Positions 40,433 through 49,070 of a stretch of 64,000 nucleotides of DNA are shown piece by piece. The translations under genes were made by a program, and so were the position numbers. Position 1 is the first letter of the stretch. Every line of letters starts with the position of its first letter. This DNA is from Candidatus Aegiribacteria sp. Lineage in GTDB: Bacteria > Fermentibacterota > Fermentibacteria > Fermentibacterales > JCC-6. The notes under the pieces are model-generated. The model was not told the DNA's origin and did not search any database. It was given only the letters and a program-made list of their open reading frames with translations. The DNA lies in contig WTBT01000001.1 of NCBI GenBank assembly GCA_013138965.1, positions 1 through 64,000 on the forward strand, in the 5' to 3' direction.

Positions 40433-41587
40433 ATGCCATCATCCAATTCCCTGAAAAATGTTATGGTAATGGACAGTAATTGTCATTCAGATAAGCAGGT
40501 GACAAGAAGAGAATTTCTCAGGACAGGTTCTTCCATCGGCGGCCTTCTTCTTCTGAACTTCTGGGGTTCAGGATTCGCGTCATCTCTTTGTGACAGATTC
40601 TCAGATCAGGGTGGTTCCGAACAGATACTGAGGGATGGGGGGCTTGTATTTCTACCTGATCACGGGACACTGTTCGTAGCATCGGATTTCCATACCAGGT
40701 ATGCGGATTTTGAGATGTGGCTTGAGCGCACCCGTCTTGTCGAAAGGCTGAGGAATGGAGATGATGTCTACGGTCTGATTGTGGGCGATGTAGTGGACAG
40801 GAAACCCGGAGACATCTATGCGGAAGATGACGGTGATACAAGGATCATTGAACGAATAAGAGAAATCCAGAACAATCTGGATGAACAAGGTGAACGCTTT
40901 CTCTACATTCAGGGTAATCATGAGAACAGATGCGTCAGCATCTACGAAAAACTGATGACAGATGAAGCGATGACACCATCAAATCAGCAGCAGGTTGTGA
41001 AAAACCTGTTCAGTGGTGAGCGTGGATCGTACTATCAGCAGTTCAATTTTATCAGCAGAATGAATGACGACCGGTACCGTTATCTTAAAGAACTGCCCGT
41101 GGCGGTAATAACGGAAAACGGCATTATCGGCATTCATGCCGGGCCTTCCAGATCATTAAATCACCCGAAGGATATTATCAGTCTGAACGAAACAGTTGTT
41201 GAACAGATCCTGTGGAGCAGACCGGTGGAAGTAAGAAAGAATGGATACGATACAAACGATCTTTCGACCTTTCTTCAGAGGATGAACGGTTCCAGTCTGC
41301 TCGTATCCGGCCACACACCGCTTAGATATCTGCCTGAAGAGTTCATTCGAGACAACATCGGAGAGTATGGAGGGCAGCAGATCATTCTGGCAACCAGTTA
41401 CGGGTTCGAGCCTGCGGAGAAATCATTCCTGGTTCTTGATCTGAAAACAGCTTACGAAAGTACATCTGAACTCAGAGCAGGGGAAGAGATCAGGCTTCTG
41501 GAACCACCACTGGCGCAGAGCATTCATGCACAACCCCTGATGAGTTTTGAGAATCAGGAATTACCGGGCAGATTCACTGCGACTTAG
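40433..41587 (+). CDS. Tat-exported PPP-family metallophosphatase
   Basis: A 384-residue protein with a twin-arginine signal (TRREFLRTG, then a hydrophobic segment) and a calcineurin-like phosphoesterase domain of the PPP type: SDFHTR (D-x-H), GDVVDRKPGD (GDxxDR), GNHENR (GNHE) and SGHTP. These bind two metal ions and hydrolyse phosphoester bonds. PPP phosphatases are normally cytosolic, so export by the Tat route, which carries folded metalloproteins, is unusual. The substrate is unknown. It overlaps the convergent glnA end by 4 nt. Confidence 0.85.
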   Translation: MPSSNSLKNVMVMDSNCHSDKQVTRREFLRTGSSIGGLLLLNFWGSGFASSLCDRFSDQGGSEQILRDGGLVFLPDHGTLFVASDFHTRYADFEMWLERTRLVERLRNGDDVYGLIVGDVVDRKPGDIYAEDDGDTRIIERIREIQNNLDEQGERFLYIQGNHENRCVSIYEKLMTDEAMTPSNQQQVVKNLFSGERGSYYQQFNFISRMNDDRYRYLKELPVAVITENGIIGIHAGPSRSLNHPKDIISLNETVVEQILWSRPVEVRKNGYDTNDLSTFLQRMNGSSLLVSGHTPLRYLPEEFIRDNIGEYGGQQIILATSYGFEPAEKSFLVLDLKTAYESTSELRAGEEIRLLEPPLAQSIHAQPLMSFENQELPGRFTAT

Positions 41588-42915
41588 TATCTGTCCAGAT
41601 ACCTATCGATTTCCCAGTGATGGATCACCTTGATGTACTCTTCCCATTCCCTCCTCTTGTTGAACATGAAATGCTCGTAAATATGCTCACCAAGTGCCTC
41701 TATGATCACATCATCCTTTTCCAGATAGTTGAGGGCCTCAAAGAGGCTGGACGGGAGTTGATATATTTTTCGCCTGCTCTTCTCGCGCTTGCTCATCTTG
41801 AAAATGTTCTTGTTCACAGGCCTGCCGCAGTCCATTCCCTTTTCTATTCCGTCCAAACCCGCGGCCAGAAGCACCGTAAGCGCCAGATAGGGATTGCATG
41901 AGGGATCCGGTACCCTCATTTCACACCTTGCCTCGGCACCCTTTCTCGCCGGTACCCTTATGAGAGGAGAACGGTTCTTCTCCGACCAGGCAACATTTAT
42001 CGGAGCTTCATAACCCGGGACAAGCCTTTTGTAAGAATTCACAAGGGGATTGGTTACAGCCACAAGCGCCCTCGCATGTAAAAGAAGACCGGCAATGAAA
42101 CCTCTCGCCGAAGTCGACAGACCATCCACACCATCCGGATCATCAAAAGCATTGTCTCCTGAAAATGTGAACAGTGACATGTTAATGTGCATCCCCGATC
42201 CGTTAACATCGGAAAGTGGTTTGGGCATGAATGTCGCGTGCAGCCCGTGTGAAAGAGCCACCTTCTTAACCACGAATCTGAATGTAACGATATTGTCGGC
42301 TGTCTTCAGCACATCGGCATACCTGAAATCGATCTCATGCTGACCCGGGGCAACCTCGTGATGAGCAGCTTCCACCTCGTATCCCATCGACTCCAGCACC
42401 AGAGCTATATCCCGTCTTGCCTCCTCTCCCCTGTCCATAGGTGAGAGATCAAAGTAGCCTCCCCTGTCATGGGTTTCAGTGACAGGATTACCCATGCCAT
42501 CTACCTGAAAAAGAAAAAATTCCGCTTCAGGACCCGCCATAACCTTGTAACCCATTTCCATTGCCCGCTGAAGCTGCTTTTTCAGGAGTGTCCGGGGGCA
42601 TCCCTGAAATGGGCTGCCGTCGGGGTCAACCACATCACATATCAGCCGACCGACTCTTCCGTGCTCTGTTTTCCATGGAAACACCGAGTAAGTGTCGAGA
42701 TCAGGTACAAGTACCATGTCCGATTCTTCAATTCTCGTAAATCCCTCGATCGATGAACCGTCAAACATCACCCGTCCGTCAAGAGCTTTCTCAAACTGGC
42801 TTTCAGGTACTTCAACGTTCTTGATGATGCCGTCGATATCTGTGAACTGAAGCCGGAGAAAATGCACGTTATTACTTTCGCATTCGGAAAGGATCGATTT
42901 TACGGATACTGACAT
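41584..42915 (-). CDS. glnA: glutamine synthetase, type I
   Basis: A 443-residue GSI that makes glutamine from glutamate, ammonia and ATP. Motifs are FDGSSIEGF, MAGPEAEFFLF, GQHEIDFRYAD, HATFMPKPL, SGMHINMS and NPYLAL. The region of the adenylylation Tyr (NLYDLP in enteric enzymes) reads KIYQLPSSL, and the sequence has the short GSI-alpha form. This suggests feedback control rather than adenylylation. Normal length, dodecameric and cytosolic. AAGAAGG precedes the ATG. Confidence 0.95.
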   Translation of the reverse strand: MSVSVKSILSECESNNVHFLRLQFTDIDGIIKNVEVPESQFEKALDGRVMFDGSSIEGFTRIEESDMVLVPDLDTYSVFPWKTEHGRVGRLICDVVDPDGSPFQGCPRTLLKKQLQRAMEMGYKVMAGPEAEFFLFQVDGMGNPVTETHDRGGYFDLSPMDRGEEARRDIALVLESMGYEVEAAHHEVAPGQHEIDFRYADVLKTADNIVTFRFVVKKVALSHGLHATFMPKPLSDVNGSGMHINMSLFTFSGDNAFDDPDGVDGLSTSARGFIAGLLLHARALVAVTNPLVNSYKRLVPGYEAPINVAWSEKNRSPLIRVPARKGAEARCEMRVPDPSCNPYLALTVLLAAGLDGIEKGMDCGRPVNKNIFKMSKREKSRRKIYQLPSSLFEALNYLEKDDVIIEALGEHIYEHFMFNKRREWEEYIKVIHHWEIDRYLDRY

Positions 42916-43341
42916 ATGCGACCTTCTTTCGTATCAATATACATATTCTTATGATTGTTTCTGCCTTTATCATCTCAACATAGGCATATCGCTTTAGAAA
43001 TATAGTCAATTCTGCAGACTACTGAAAGTGCGTAAAATTCGGGACGAATAATGTGCAGCAGGGAATTTGCGGTGGGTCATTTGTCTGAGATATTACACAG
43101 GTGCGATCAGTTCGAAAGCACCCGGAATACGACTTCCTGAAGATCCTTCATTTTGTAGGGTTTTACCAGTAGATGGCGTTCAAACCCCGGATAACACCAG
43201 GGAGGGAATATTCCCGCCAATTGTGATGGAATAATCGGTGGTGCCCTGTCGTTCCAGCTCAAAGAGGTTAAATATTCATGTATATAGTTAAATATTATAT
43301 TAAACTATACATAATGCTCAAATGCAAGACCTGGCCCCAGG
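42916..43341. other. intergenic region with receiver remnant and repeat
   Basis: This 426-base stretch between the glnA start and the pckA end contains the glnA promoter region (AT-rich, no clear consensus), a decayed response-regulator fragment (43107-43262) and a family A palindromic repeat (43317-43348). No intact gene is seen. Confidence 0.6.
43107..43262 (-). pseudogene. response-regulator receiver-domain remnant
   Basis: On the minus strand, a frame reading IPSLVLSG shifts and continues YPGFERHLLVKPYKMKDLQE, then VVFRVLSN and a TGA at 43107-43109. LSGYP...LLVKPY...L matches the end of a receiver domain, with the conserved Lys of KP. No start, no phospho-Asp region and a frameshift show it is a decayed fragment. 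Confidence 0.5.
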
Positions 43342-43348
43342 CTAGGTC
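43317..43348. repeat. palindromic repeat, family A copy 3
   Basis: CTCAAATGCAAGACCTGGCC repeats the 14151 and 39638 elements. GACCTGGCC (43328-43336) pairs with GGCTAGGTC (43340-43348) as a 9-bp stem with a 3-base loop. The TAG stop of pckA (43342-43344) is in the right arm. Confidence 0.75.
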
Positions 43349-44994
43349 CGTGGGCATTCACCTGCAATCTCTTTAGAAATACCTTTGTTTCCGTAGGCTT
43401 TATTGAAATGTGCCCTGAATTCAGCTGCGAGTTTAAGAGCCCTGGTACTGTAAGCTTCTTTATCATCCCAGGTATTTACAGGGTCCAGAATTGAGTTATC
43501 CGGCAGTCCGGGACATGAATCCGGCACCATCACCCTGAAGACAGAATCTTCATGGCAGCTGATATCCCTCAGTTTTCCCGAAAGTGCGGCTGATACCATT
43601 ATTCTGGTCAGCGGCAGGTCTATTCTCGAGCCTGTTCCGTACGGTCCTCCACTCCATCCTGTATTAATGAGGTAGACTTCCGTATCATGCCTGTCCAGCC
43701 TTTCTCCGAGCATCGACGCGTAGACATCAGGGTTCCGGGGCATGAAAGGTTCGCCGAAAAATCTTGAGAAAGTGCTTACCGGCTCGGTGATTCCCGTTTC
43801 AGTCCCCGCAAGCTTGCTGGTATACCCCATAAGGAACCAGAACATCGCCTGCCCCCTGTTCAACTTTGAGACCGGAGGGATTACACCGTTGGCGTCTGCC
43901 GTCAGGAAAAGGATAGTGGAGGGATGACCCGCCATGGAAGATTCCTTGATGCTGGAAAGGTAGCGCAACGGGTATGACCCTCTTGAATTCGGTGTCAATC
44001 TGTCATCGAAAAGGTCAAAATACCCGTCCGGATACATCATCGTATTCTCAATTATCGAGCCGTGATCAAGCCAGTCATCCTCGTGGAAGCAGGCTTTGTA
44101 TATCTCGGGTTCCTTAACCGCGTTCAGGTCGATCAGTTTTGCGTAGCACCCGTTCTCGAAATTGGCAATTCCATTATCTCCCCAGCCATGCTCGTCATCT
44201 CCAAGAAGCGCCCTCGAGGGATCCGCTGAAAGTGTTGTTTTACCGGTTCCCGAAAGACCAAGAAGAAGGGCGCTATGACCGTTATCCCCCTCGTTCGCGC
44301 TGCAATGCAGCGGGAGAATGCCCTCTGCCGGAAGTACGTAGTTCATGACTGTGAATATGAGTTTCTTGAGACTTCCACAGTAGGCTGAACCGTAGACGAT
44401 CCCAATGGAGCGGTCCAAATCCATTCCCACCATCATAGTGGAAGTGTGTCCCAGCCTGGGGTCGATCCTCAGACGCCCCTTGTACTTCTCAGGATCAAGC
44501 TTGTGGTACGGAAGAGCCAGAAGAGTAAAGTGTCTGTCACTGAAGCATGTTTTCTCAGCGATCTCAATATCCCAGGGGCGGAACATGTTATCGGTGAACA
44601 AAGCAGGAAGCGCCCTGTCAGAAATAGTATGTACAGGTAAAGCATAAGTTGGATCAGCGCCTGTAAGCCTGTCGGTTATGAACAGCTCCGGAACCTCCGC
44701 CAGTCTTTCAAGAGCATCTTCAAAAACCATATTGAACGTCTCTTCATCGACCGGGATGTTATTGGGACTGGTCCAGTCGATAGTGTCCTGACTCGATGCC
44801 CTTTTCACAATTACGGTATCCTTCGGGCTCCTGCCGGTTGATTCCACAGGAGTCCAGGTGGAGAGAGCTCCGCAGGCGCTGACAACAGCCTCACCACGGT
44901 CTACAGCTTTCCGTATCATTTCCCTCCGGGGAATATTTCTGTTTACGTTATCCCTCGAATTAACTGTATCTTCAATTCTCTTTTGAAGTGTCAT
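43342..44994 (-). CDS. pckA: phosphoenolpyruvate carboxykinase (ATP)
   Basis: A 550-residue ATP-type PEPCK that interconverts oxaloacetate + ATP and phosphoenolpyruvate + CO2 + ADP. The kinase-1a P-loop GLSGTGKTTLS, LHCSANEG, DDEHGWGDNGIANFENGCYAK (metal site) and FWFLMGYTSKLAGTE are typical. The start is placed at ATG 44994, where AAAGG lies 6 nt upstream; the frame runs further to 45036. In fermenting anaerobes it often runs toward oxaloacetate and conserves ATP. The last codons lie in a family A repeat. Confidence 0.95.
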   Translation of the reverse strand: MTLQKRIEDTVNSRDNVNRNIPRREMIRKAVDRGEAVVSACGALSTWTPVESTGRSPKDTVIVKRASSQDTIDWTSPNNIPVDEETFNMVFEDALERLAEVPELFITDRLTGADPTYALPVHTISDRALPALFTDNMFRPWDIEIAEKTCFSDRHFTLLALPYHKLDPEKYKGRLRIDPRLGHTSTMMVGMDLDRSIGIVYGSAYCGSLKKLIFTVMNYVLPAEGILPLHCSANEGDNGHSALLLGLSGTGKTTLSADPSRALLGDDEHGWGDNGIANFENGCYAKLIDLNAVKEPEIYKACFHEDDWLDHGSIIENTMMYPDGYFDLFDDRLTPNSRGSYPLRYLSSIKESSMAGHPSTILFLTADANGVIPPVSKLNRGQAMFWFLMGYTSKLAGTETGITEPVSTFSRFFGEPFMPRNPDVYASMLGERLDRHDTEVYLINTGWSGGPYGTGSRIDLPLTRIMVSAALSGKLRDISCHEDSVFRVMVPDSCPGLPDNSILDPVNTWDDKEAYSTRALKLAAEFRAHFNKAYGNKGISKEIAGECPRT

Positions 44995-45102
44995 ACGATA
45001 CCTTTCGTGAGCTGTGTACTTAATCGTAATTTCCAAGGTTCTGTAAAATACTCCATGGCACTCATAACAGCCAGCGTCTGTTAACTCGCTAACGCAATAA
45101 CG

Positions 45103-45149
45103 AAAAGAGACAGATGTAATTATGATTTATAATTACCTCCGTCCCTTTT
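45103..45149. repeat. palindromic repeat, family B copy 2
   Basis: The 21-base arms (45103-45123 and 45129-45149) pair at 18 positions around a GATTT loop. The right arm contains TAATTACCTCCGTCCC, also found in the palindrome at 33072. On the minus strand two of the mismatches become G-U pairs. It lies between the divergent pckA and MFS genes. Confidence 0.65.
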
Positions 45150-45290
45150 GGTACCCCGACGGGATTCGAACAAGTGTTCGATTGTTCGGTGAATCCCGGT
45201 TGCTTTTCGTTCTCTTTCATCGAAACGTAAGTGCCGCAAGTGACGTCCGGGCCCTTGTATTTTATGTTCACGCGGTGAAAGGGGATAATT

Positions 45291-46583
45291 CTGAAAATAT
45301 TTCTCAGGCTCTCTCCCGAAAACGCATGGTGCCTTTACGACTGGGGCAATTCGGCTTTTGTTACAACCATCGTAGCAGCGGTGCTTCCTGTCTATTTCGT
45401 CGAAACGGTATGCGCCGGCAGTACTGTAAACTGGTCGTTCATAGGAATAAATTTCTCAAGTAACGCCACTTCACTATGGGGATACGCCATGGCTGCCGCG
45501 GCACTTATGGTAGCTCTGACAGCTCCGGTTCTGGGGGCAGCGGCCGATGCGGGCGGAAGGAGAAAACAATTCCTCGGGGTTATGACGGGAATCGGTGTGC
45601 TGGCAGCCGGACTTCTCTCATTTACCGGAGCGGGAGATATCTGGCCGGTTCTCGGGCTTCTTGTTGTCGGACAGATCGGATTCGCAGGGGCCAACGTGTT
45701 TTACAACTCACTTCTTGTTTCAACTGTGGCGCCCGGCAGGAGGGAACTTATTTCAGCGAGGGGCTACGCTTTCGGATATATGGGAGGCGGCATTCTGCTG
45801 GCTGTGAACCTCCTGATGATACGGAAACCTTCCCTTTTCGGATTTGCTGAAACCTCAACTGCCCTGAGGTTCGTCTTCCTCTCTGTCGCCGCCTGGTGGA
45901 CCCTTTTTGCCATCCCACTCTTCCTTCGGGTTCCGGAAGGCACAGGCGGAGGCGAAAAGACCCTTGGCGGGTCATTCACCAGGGGATTTTCAACATTCAT
46001 CTCAACATTCCATCATATAAGGGCACGGAAGAACATCCTCAGATTCCTTCTCGCATTTCTGCTGTACAACGATGGAGTGCAGACGGTTATTCTTATGGCC
46101 ACTGTCTACGGTAAAGCCGAACTTGGCCTCGATTCCGGCCACCTGATCGGCGCGCTTCTGATGACCCAGATAATCGGAGTTCCCGCAAGCCTGATATTCG
46201 GATGGATGGCGAAAAGGTTCGGTTCAAAGAGAATGCTCTATGCAGGAATCGCAGGCTACATCGTCATAATCTTCTATGCGTTCTGGATGAAGAAAGCTAT
46301 TGATTTCTGGATACTGGCCGGCATGGTCGGTCTTTTCATGGGCGGGCTTCAGGCGGTCAGCCGGGGGTTCTATTCAAGGCTGATACCCGCAGGGATGAAT
46401 GCTGAATACTTCGGTTTCTTTTCGATTTCCCAGAGATTTGCAAGTATATTCGGACCGTTGATGTTCGCGCTTATTAACGATCTTACCGGAAGTTCAAGAC
46501 TGTCCATACTCTCGCTGCTGATCCTTTTCGTAGCGGGCGGTCTTGTTCTGAAAACAGTCAGAGATCCGGAGAATGCAGAATGA
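45291..46583 (+). CDS. MFS transporter, UMF1/Atg22-like
   Basis: A 430-residue integral membrane protein with about 12 helices of the UMF1 (Atg22-like) branch. The conserved N-terminal motif WCLYDWGNSAF and helix 1 lie upstream of the first usable GTG (45381), in the same open frame, which begins after a TGA at 45276-45278. Between that stop and 45381 there is no ATG, GTG or TTG. CTG at 45291, with AAAGGGG six bases upstream, is the likely start (ATT 45288 is an alternative). It shares ATGA with the next gene. The substrate is unknown; some relatives are linked to amino acid or sugar export. Confidence 0.8.
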   Translation: MKIFLRLSPENAWCLYDWGNSAFVTTIVAAVLPVYFVETVCAGSTVNWSFIGINFSSNATSLWGYAMAAAALMVALTAPVLGAAADAGGRRKQFLGVMTGIGVLAAGLLSFTGAGDIWPVLGLLVVGQIGFAGANVFYNSLLVSTVAPGRRELISARGYAFGYMGGGILLAVNLLMIRKPSLFGFAETSTALRFVFLSVAAWWTLFAIPLFLRVPEGTGGGEKTLGGSFTRGFSTFISTFHHIRARKNILRFLLAFLLYNDGVQTVILMATVYGKAELGLDSGHLIGALLMTQIIGVPASLIFGWMAKRFGSKRMLYAGIAGYIVIIFYAFWMKKAIDFWILAGMVGLFMGGLQAVSRGFYSRLIPAGMNAEYFGFFSISQRFASIFGPLMFALINDLTGSSRLSILSLLILFVAGGLVLKTVRDPENAE

Positions 46584-47422
46584 TAATAGTACTGATCCTT
46601 ATCCTGCTTCTGATTCTGGAGGAAATTCTTCACAGGCTCAACAGAGGCTCATCGTTCATGAACGTTGATCTTGCGGGTGATTCCGTTGAACAGGTTGACC
46701 GGAAGGGTGCGGGCAGAATTGCAGGGCTTCTTCCCTGGATACGCATAGCACAGCTTTTTGTATTCGCTCTTCTTTTTGCGGTTATTGCCGCCCGGTCGGG
46801 TGTCAAGGTCATATACACCTCCTCCGGTCAGCTGGCGGGGCTCGTACTTCTTATCCAGGTAGTCAGGATTCTGCACAGGAAAGTAATAAACCAGTGGGCG
46901 GTCCTTGGTGTTACTGTAATCCTTCAGGTTCTTCTACTGGCCCTGCTCCTGATAAGTGGCATAACTCCAGAGAATTCCATTCAGATCACAGCCCATGAAG
47001 CTGGCTGGATTGTCTCACTGATGTCATTTATCGTACTGTTTCTCCTTTCTGTCACAATGTCATTTACCGGCACCTTCTACCTGCGCCTTCTGTCAAGGGA
47101 AGGAAGCGGATTCTACTATTTTATGCCCTCACTGATCTATTCGGAATACTGGATAAAAAGGCTGACCAGAATATCCGCCGCCAGTGCCCTTGCTACTCTG
47201 CTTATGTTAGTGTTTCTTATTATAAATTATGGGTATCCGGCAGGCACATCCATTTTACAGATCGTGCTGGTACTTATCCTTTTCACCGCAACATCTCTCT
47301 TCAGAAGCAGGTTAAAACTGTATCATCCGGCAGCAGTATTTCTTGTGGCTGCAGCATGGGTCTTGAATATCGGCTGGCTTCTGGCGAATTTTTCATTGCT
47401 AAGCAGCGGCTGGATTGGGTAA
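46580..47422 (+). CDS. polytopic membrane protein, unknown function
   Basis: A 280-residue protein with about eight hydrophobic helices (starting MIIVLILILLLILEEIL) and a short charged loop after helix 1. It starts within the ATGA overlap with the MFS transporter gene, so the two are co-translated. No family is recognised. It may be a partner of the transporter. Confidence 0.65.
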   Translation: MIIVLILILLLILEEILHRLNRGSSFMNVDLAGDSVEQVDRKGAGRIAGLLPWIRIAQLFVFALLFAVIAARSGVKVIYTSSGQLAGLVLLIQVVRILHRKVINQWAVLGVTVILQVLLLALLLISGITPENSIQITAHEAGWIVSLMSFIVLFLLSVTMSFTGTFYLRLLSREGSGFYYFMPSLIYSEYWIKRLTRISAASALATLLMLVFLIINYGYPAGTSILQIVLVLILFTATSLFRSRLKLYHPAAVFLVAAAWVLNIGWLLANFSLLSSGWIG

Positions 47423-47628
47423 ACAAAACCCTGATTCTCCAGCTTGCGAAGAGAATTCTGGGAAGCCGGGGGTTCCGTAAGACTCCCGGAGGGTGACTGG
47501 AATCTTGCTGAACTGTCATCAGATGCATCAGCACCGCAACAGGTTCTCTTTATGGACAGGGGGGCTGGAGCAGAACTCTGGATATCTGACCCGGCTTCTT
47601 ATCGGTGATACCTGTCAGTTCGGTTTGA

Positions 47629-48240
47629 TCACATCTCATCCTTCAGACAGTCGGGTACAGGTTGTTTTCTATCGTAGGCTACAGGAATTCTTCCTTCCTC
47701 CACATGAAGTATCTCGCGGCCCTGTTTATGTCCTAGTTCGAAGGCATTGAGGTTCATCTTGATGAATCTTTTAGGAACTCTTTCCTTTATGGCTCTGATC
47801 CAGCTATCCAGGGTGAATAACCTTGTCAGGGAAGCGAGCATACCCACGGCAATTATATTCGCTGCCATGGGAGTCTTGAACTCCTTCATGCTTATGCTGG
47901 TAAGGGAGTATTCGTACACTCTGCCCTCGGGAATATGATTCACATAGGTGGTGTCCACCAGTATAATTCCTTCATCTATGACTGATCTGGAGAATTTGTC
48001 CGCGCTTTCCTGGTTCATTGCCAGAAGAATATCGAGATTTCTACAGTTAGGATACAGTATTTCTTTCTTTGAAATAATGATATCCGTTCTGCTTGTGCCG
48101 CCCCTTGCTTCCGGACCGTAGCTCTGGGTCTGGCATACGTTGTAATCCGAATCAATAGCGGCCTCGGAGAATACTCTGCCTGCAAGACCCAGGCCCTGGC
48201 CTCCCGCGCCCGACAGTCTTATCTCATAGTATTTCTTCAT
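47629..48240 (-). CDS. korC: 2-oxoacid:ferredoxin oxidoreductase, gamma subunit
   Basis: A 203-residue gamma subunit. SGAGGQGLGLAG at the N-terminus and QSYGPEARGGTSRTDIIIS are the hallmark motifs. It is the last gene of korDABC and overlaps korB by ATGA. With the alpha and beta subunits and ferredoxin it converts a 2-oxoacid (probably 2-oxoglutarate) plus CoA to the acyl-CoA and CO2, or the reverse. Confidence 0.92.
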   Translation of the reverse strand: MKKYYEIRLSGAGGQGLGLAGRVFSEAAIDSDYNVCQTQSYGPEARGGTSRTDIIISKKEILYPNCRNLDILLAMNQESADKFSRSVIDEGIILVDTTYVNHIPEGRVYEYSLTSISMKEFKTPMAANIIAVGMLASLTRLFTLDSWIRAIKERVPKRFIKMNLNAFELGHKQGREILHVEEGRIPVAYDRKQPVPDCLKDEM

Positions 48241-49070
48241 TTCTCAGCCTCCGCAGCTTTTTCGCAGAGCGCCCTGTATCTATCGTCGTATGAGATGGAA
48301 TCTCTGTCAACAAAGATGCCACGGACAATTTTATCGTCAGCCTGGCCGGGCTTCATAACCTTCAGCTGGCTTGTGTTTATCGTATAGTCCTTTAGAAGTT
48401 TCATCATCTCGACCGGGCCTCCCAGACGATTTGCCCTGCCGAAATTAGTCGGGCACGGAGCGAGAGCTTCAACTACGCTGAAGCCCTTCTTCATGAACGC
48501 CTTCAAAATTATGTTGTCAAGCTCGGTTACATGGTAAACCGTACCCCTGGCGACAAATGATGCGCCTGCTCCGTCCATGAGTTTGCAGACATCAAAACCC
48601 GGTTCGATCATACCGTAGGGAGTGGTGGATGTTTTGGCGTCGGGAGGAGTGGTAGGAGAAAACTGGCCTCCGGTCATACCGTAATTATTGTTGTTAACGA
48701 TAATTGCTGTAATATCAATGTTGCGCCTGGCTGCGTGGATAATGTGATTGCCGCCTATCGCAAGGGAATCTCCGTCACCCATTACGGCCATAACGTTCAG
48801 CTTGGGATTTGCCATTTTTACACCGGTCCCGAATGCCAATCCGCGACCATGAGTGGTATGCAGGGTATTGAAATCAACATATACCGGCATTCTGGAGGTG
48901 CATCCGATCCCGGAGACCATTACGATATCATCTTTCTTCCATCCCATTGCATCGACGGCTCTGATTATAGAGCCCATAACTATGCCTATACCGCACCCCG
49001 GGCACCATACATGAGGAAACCGTTTCTTGGCTCTGAGATACTTATACTCGTAGGGAATTGTGATAGACAT
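48237..49070 (-). CDS. korB: 2-oxoacid:ferredoxin oxidoreductase, beta subunit
   Basis: A 277-residue TPP-binding beta subunit. WCPGCGIG contains two Cys for the iron-sulfur cluster, and GDGDSLAIGGNH...NNNNYGMTGGQ is the TPP-Mg2+ motif. The ATG shares a base with the korA stop (TGATG). It binds thiamine diphosphate, which thiL in this window makes. Confidence 0.93.
   Translation of the reverse strand: MSITIPYEYKYLRAKKRFPHVWCPGCGIGIVMGSIIRAVDAMGWKKDDIVMVSGIGCTSRMPVYVDFNTLHTTHGRGLAFGTGVKMANPKLNVMAVMGDGDSLAIGGNHIIHAARRNIDITAIIVNNNNYGMTGGQFSPTTPPDAKTSTTPYGMIEPGFDVCKLMDGAGASFVARGTVYHVTELDNIILKAFMKKGFSVVEALAPCPTNFGRANRLGGPVEMMKLLKDYTINTSQLKVMKPGQADDKIVRGIFVDRDSISYDDRYRALCEKAAEAEK

Noticed and set aside
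45122-45463. 113-residue frame upstream of the MFS gene
   Set aside because: The conserved MFS N-terminus is encoded in a different frame over the same bases; this frame is a shadow.
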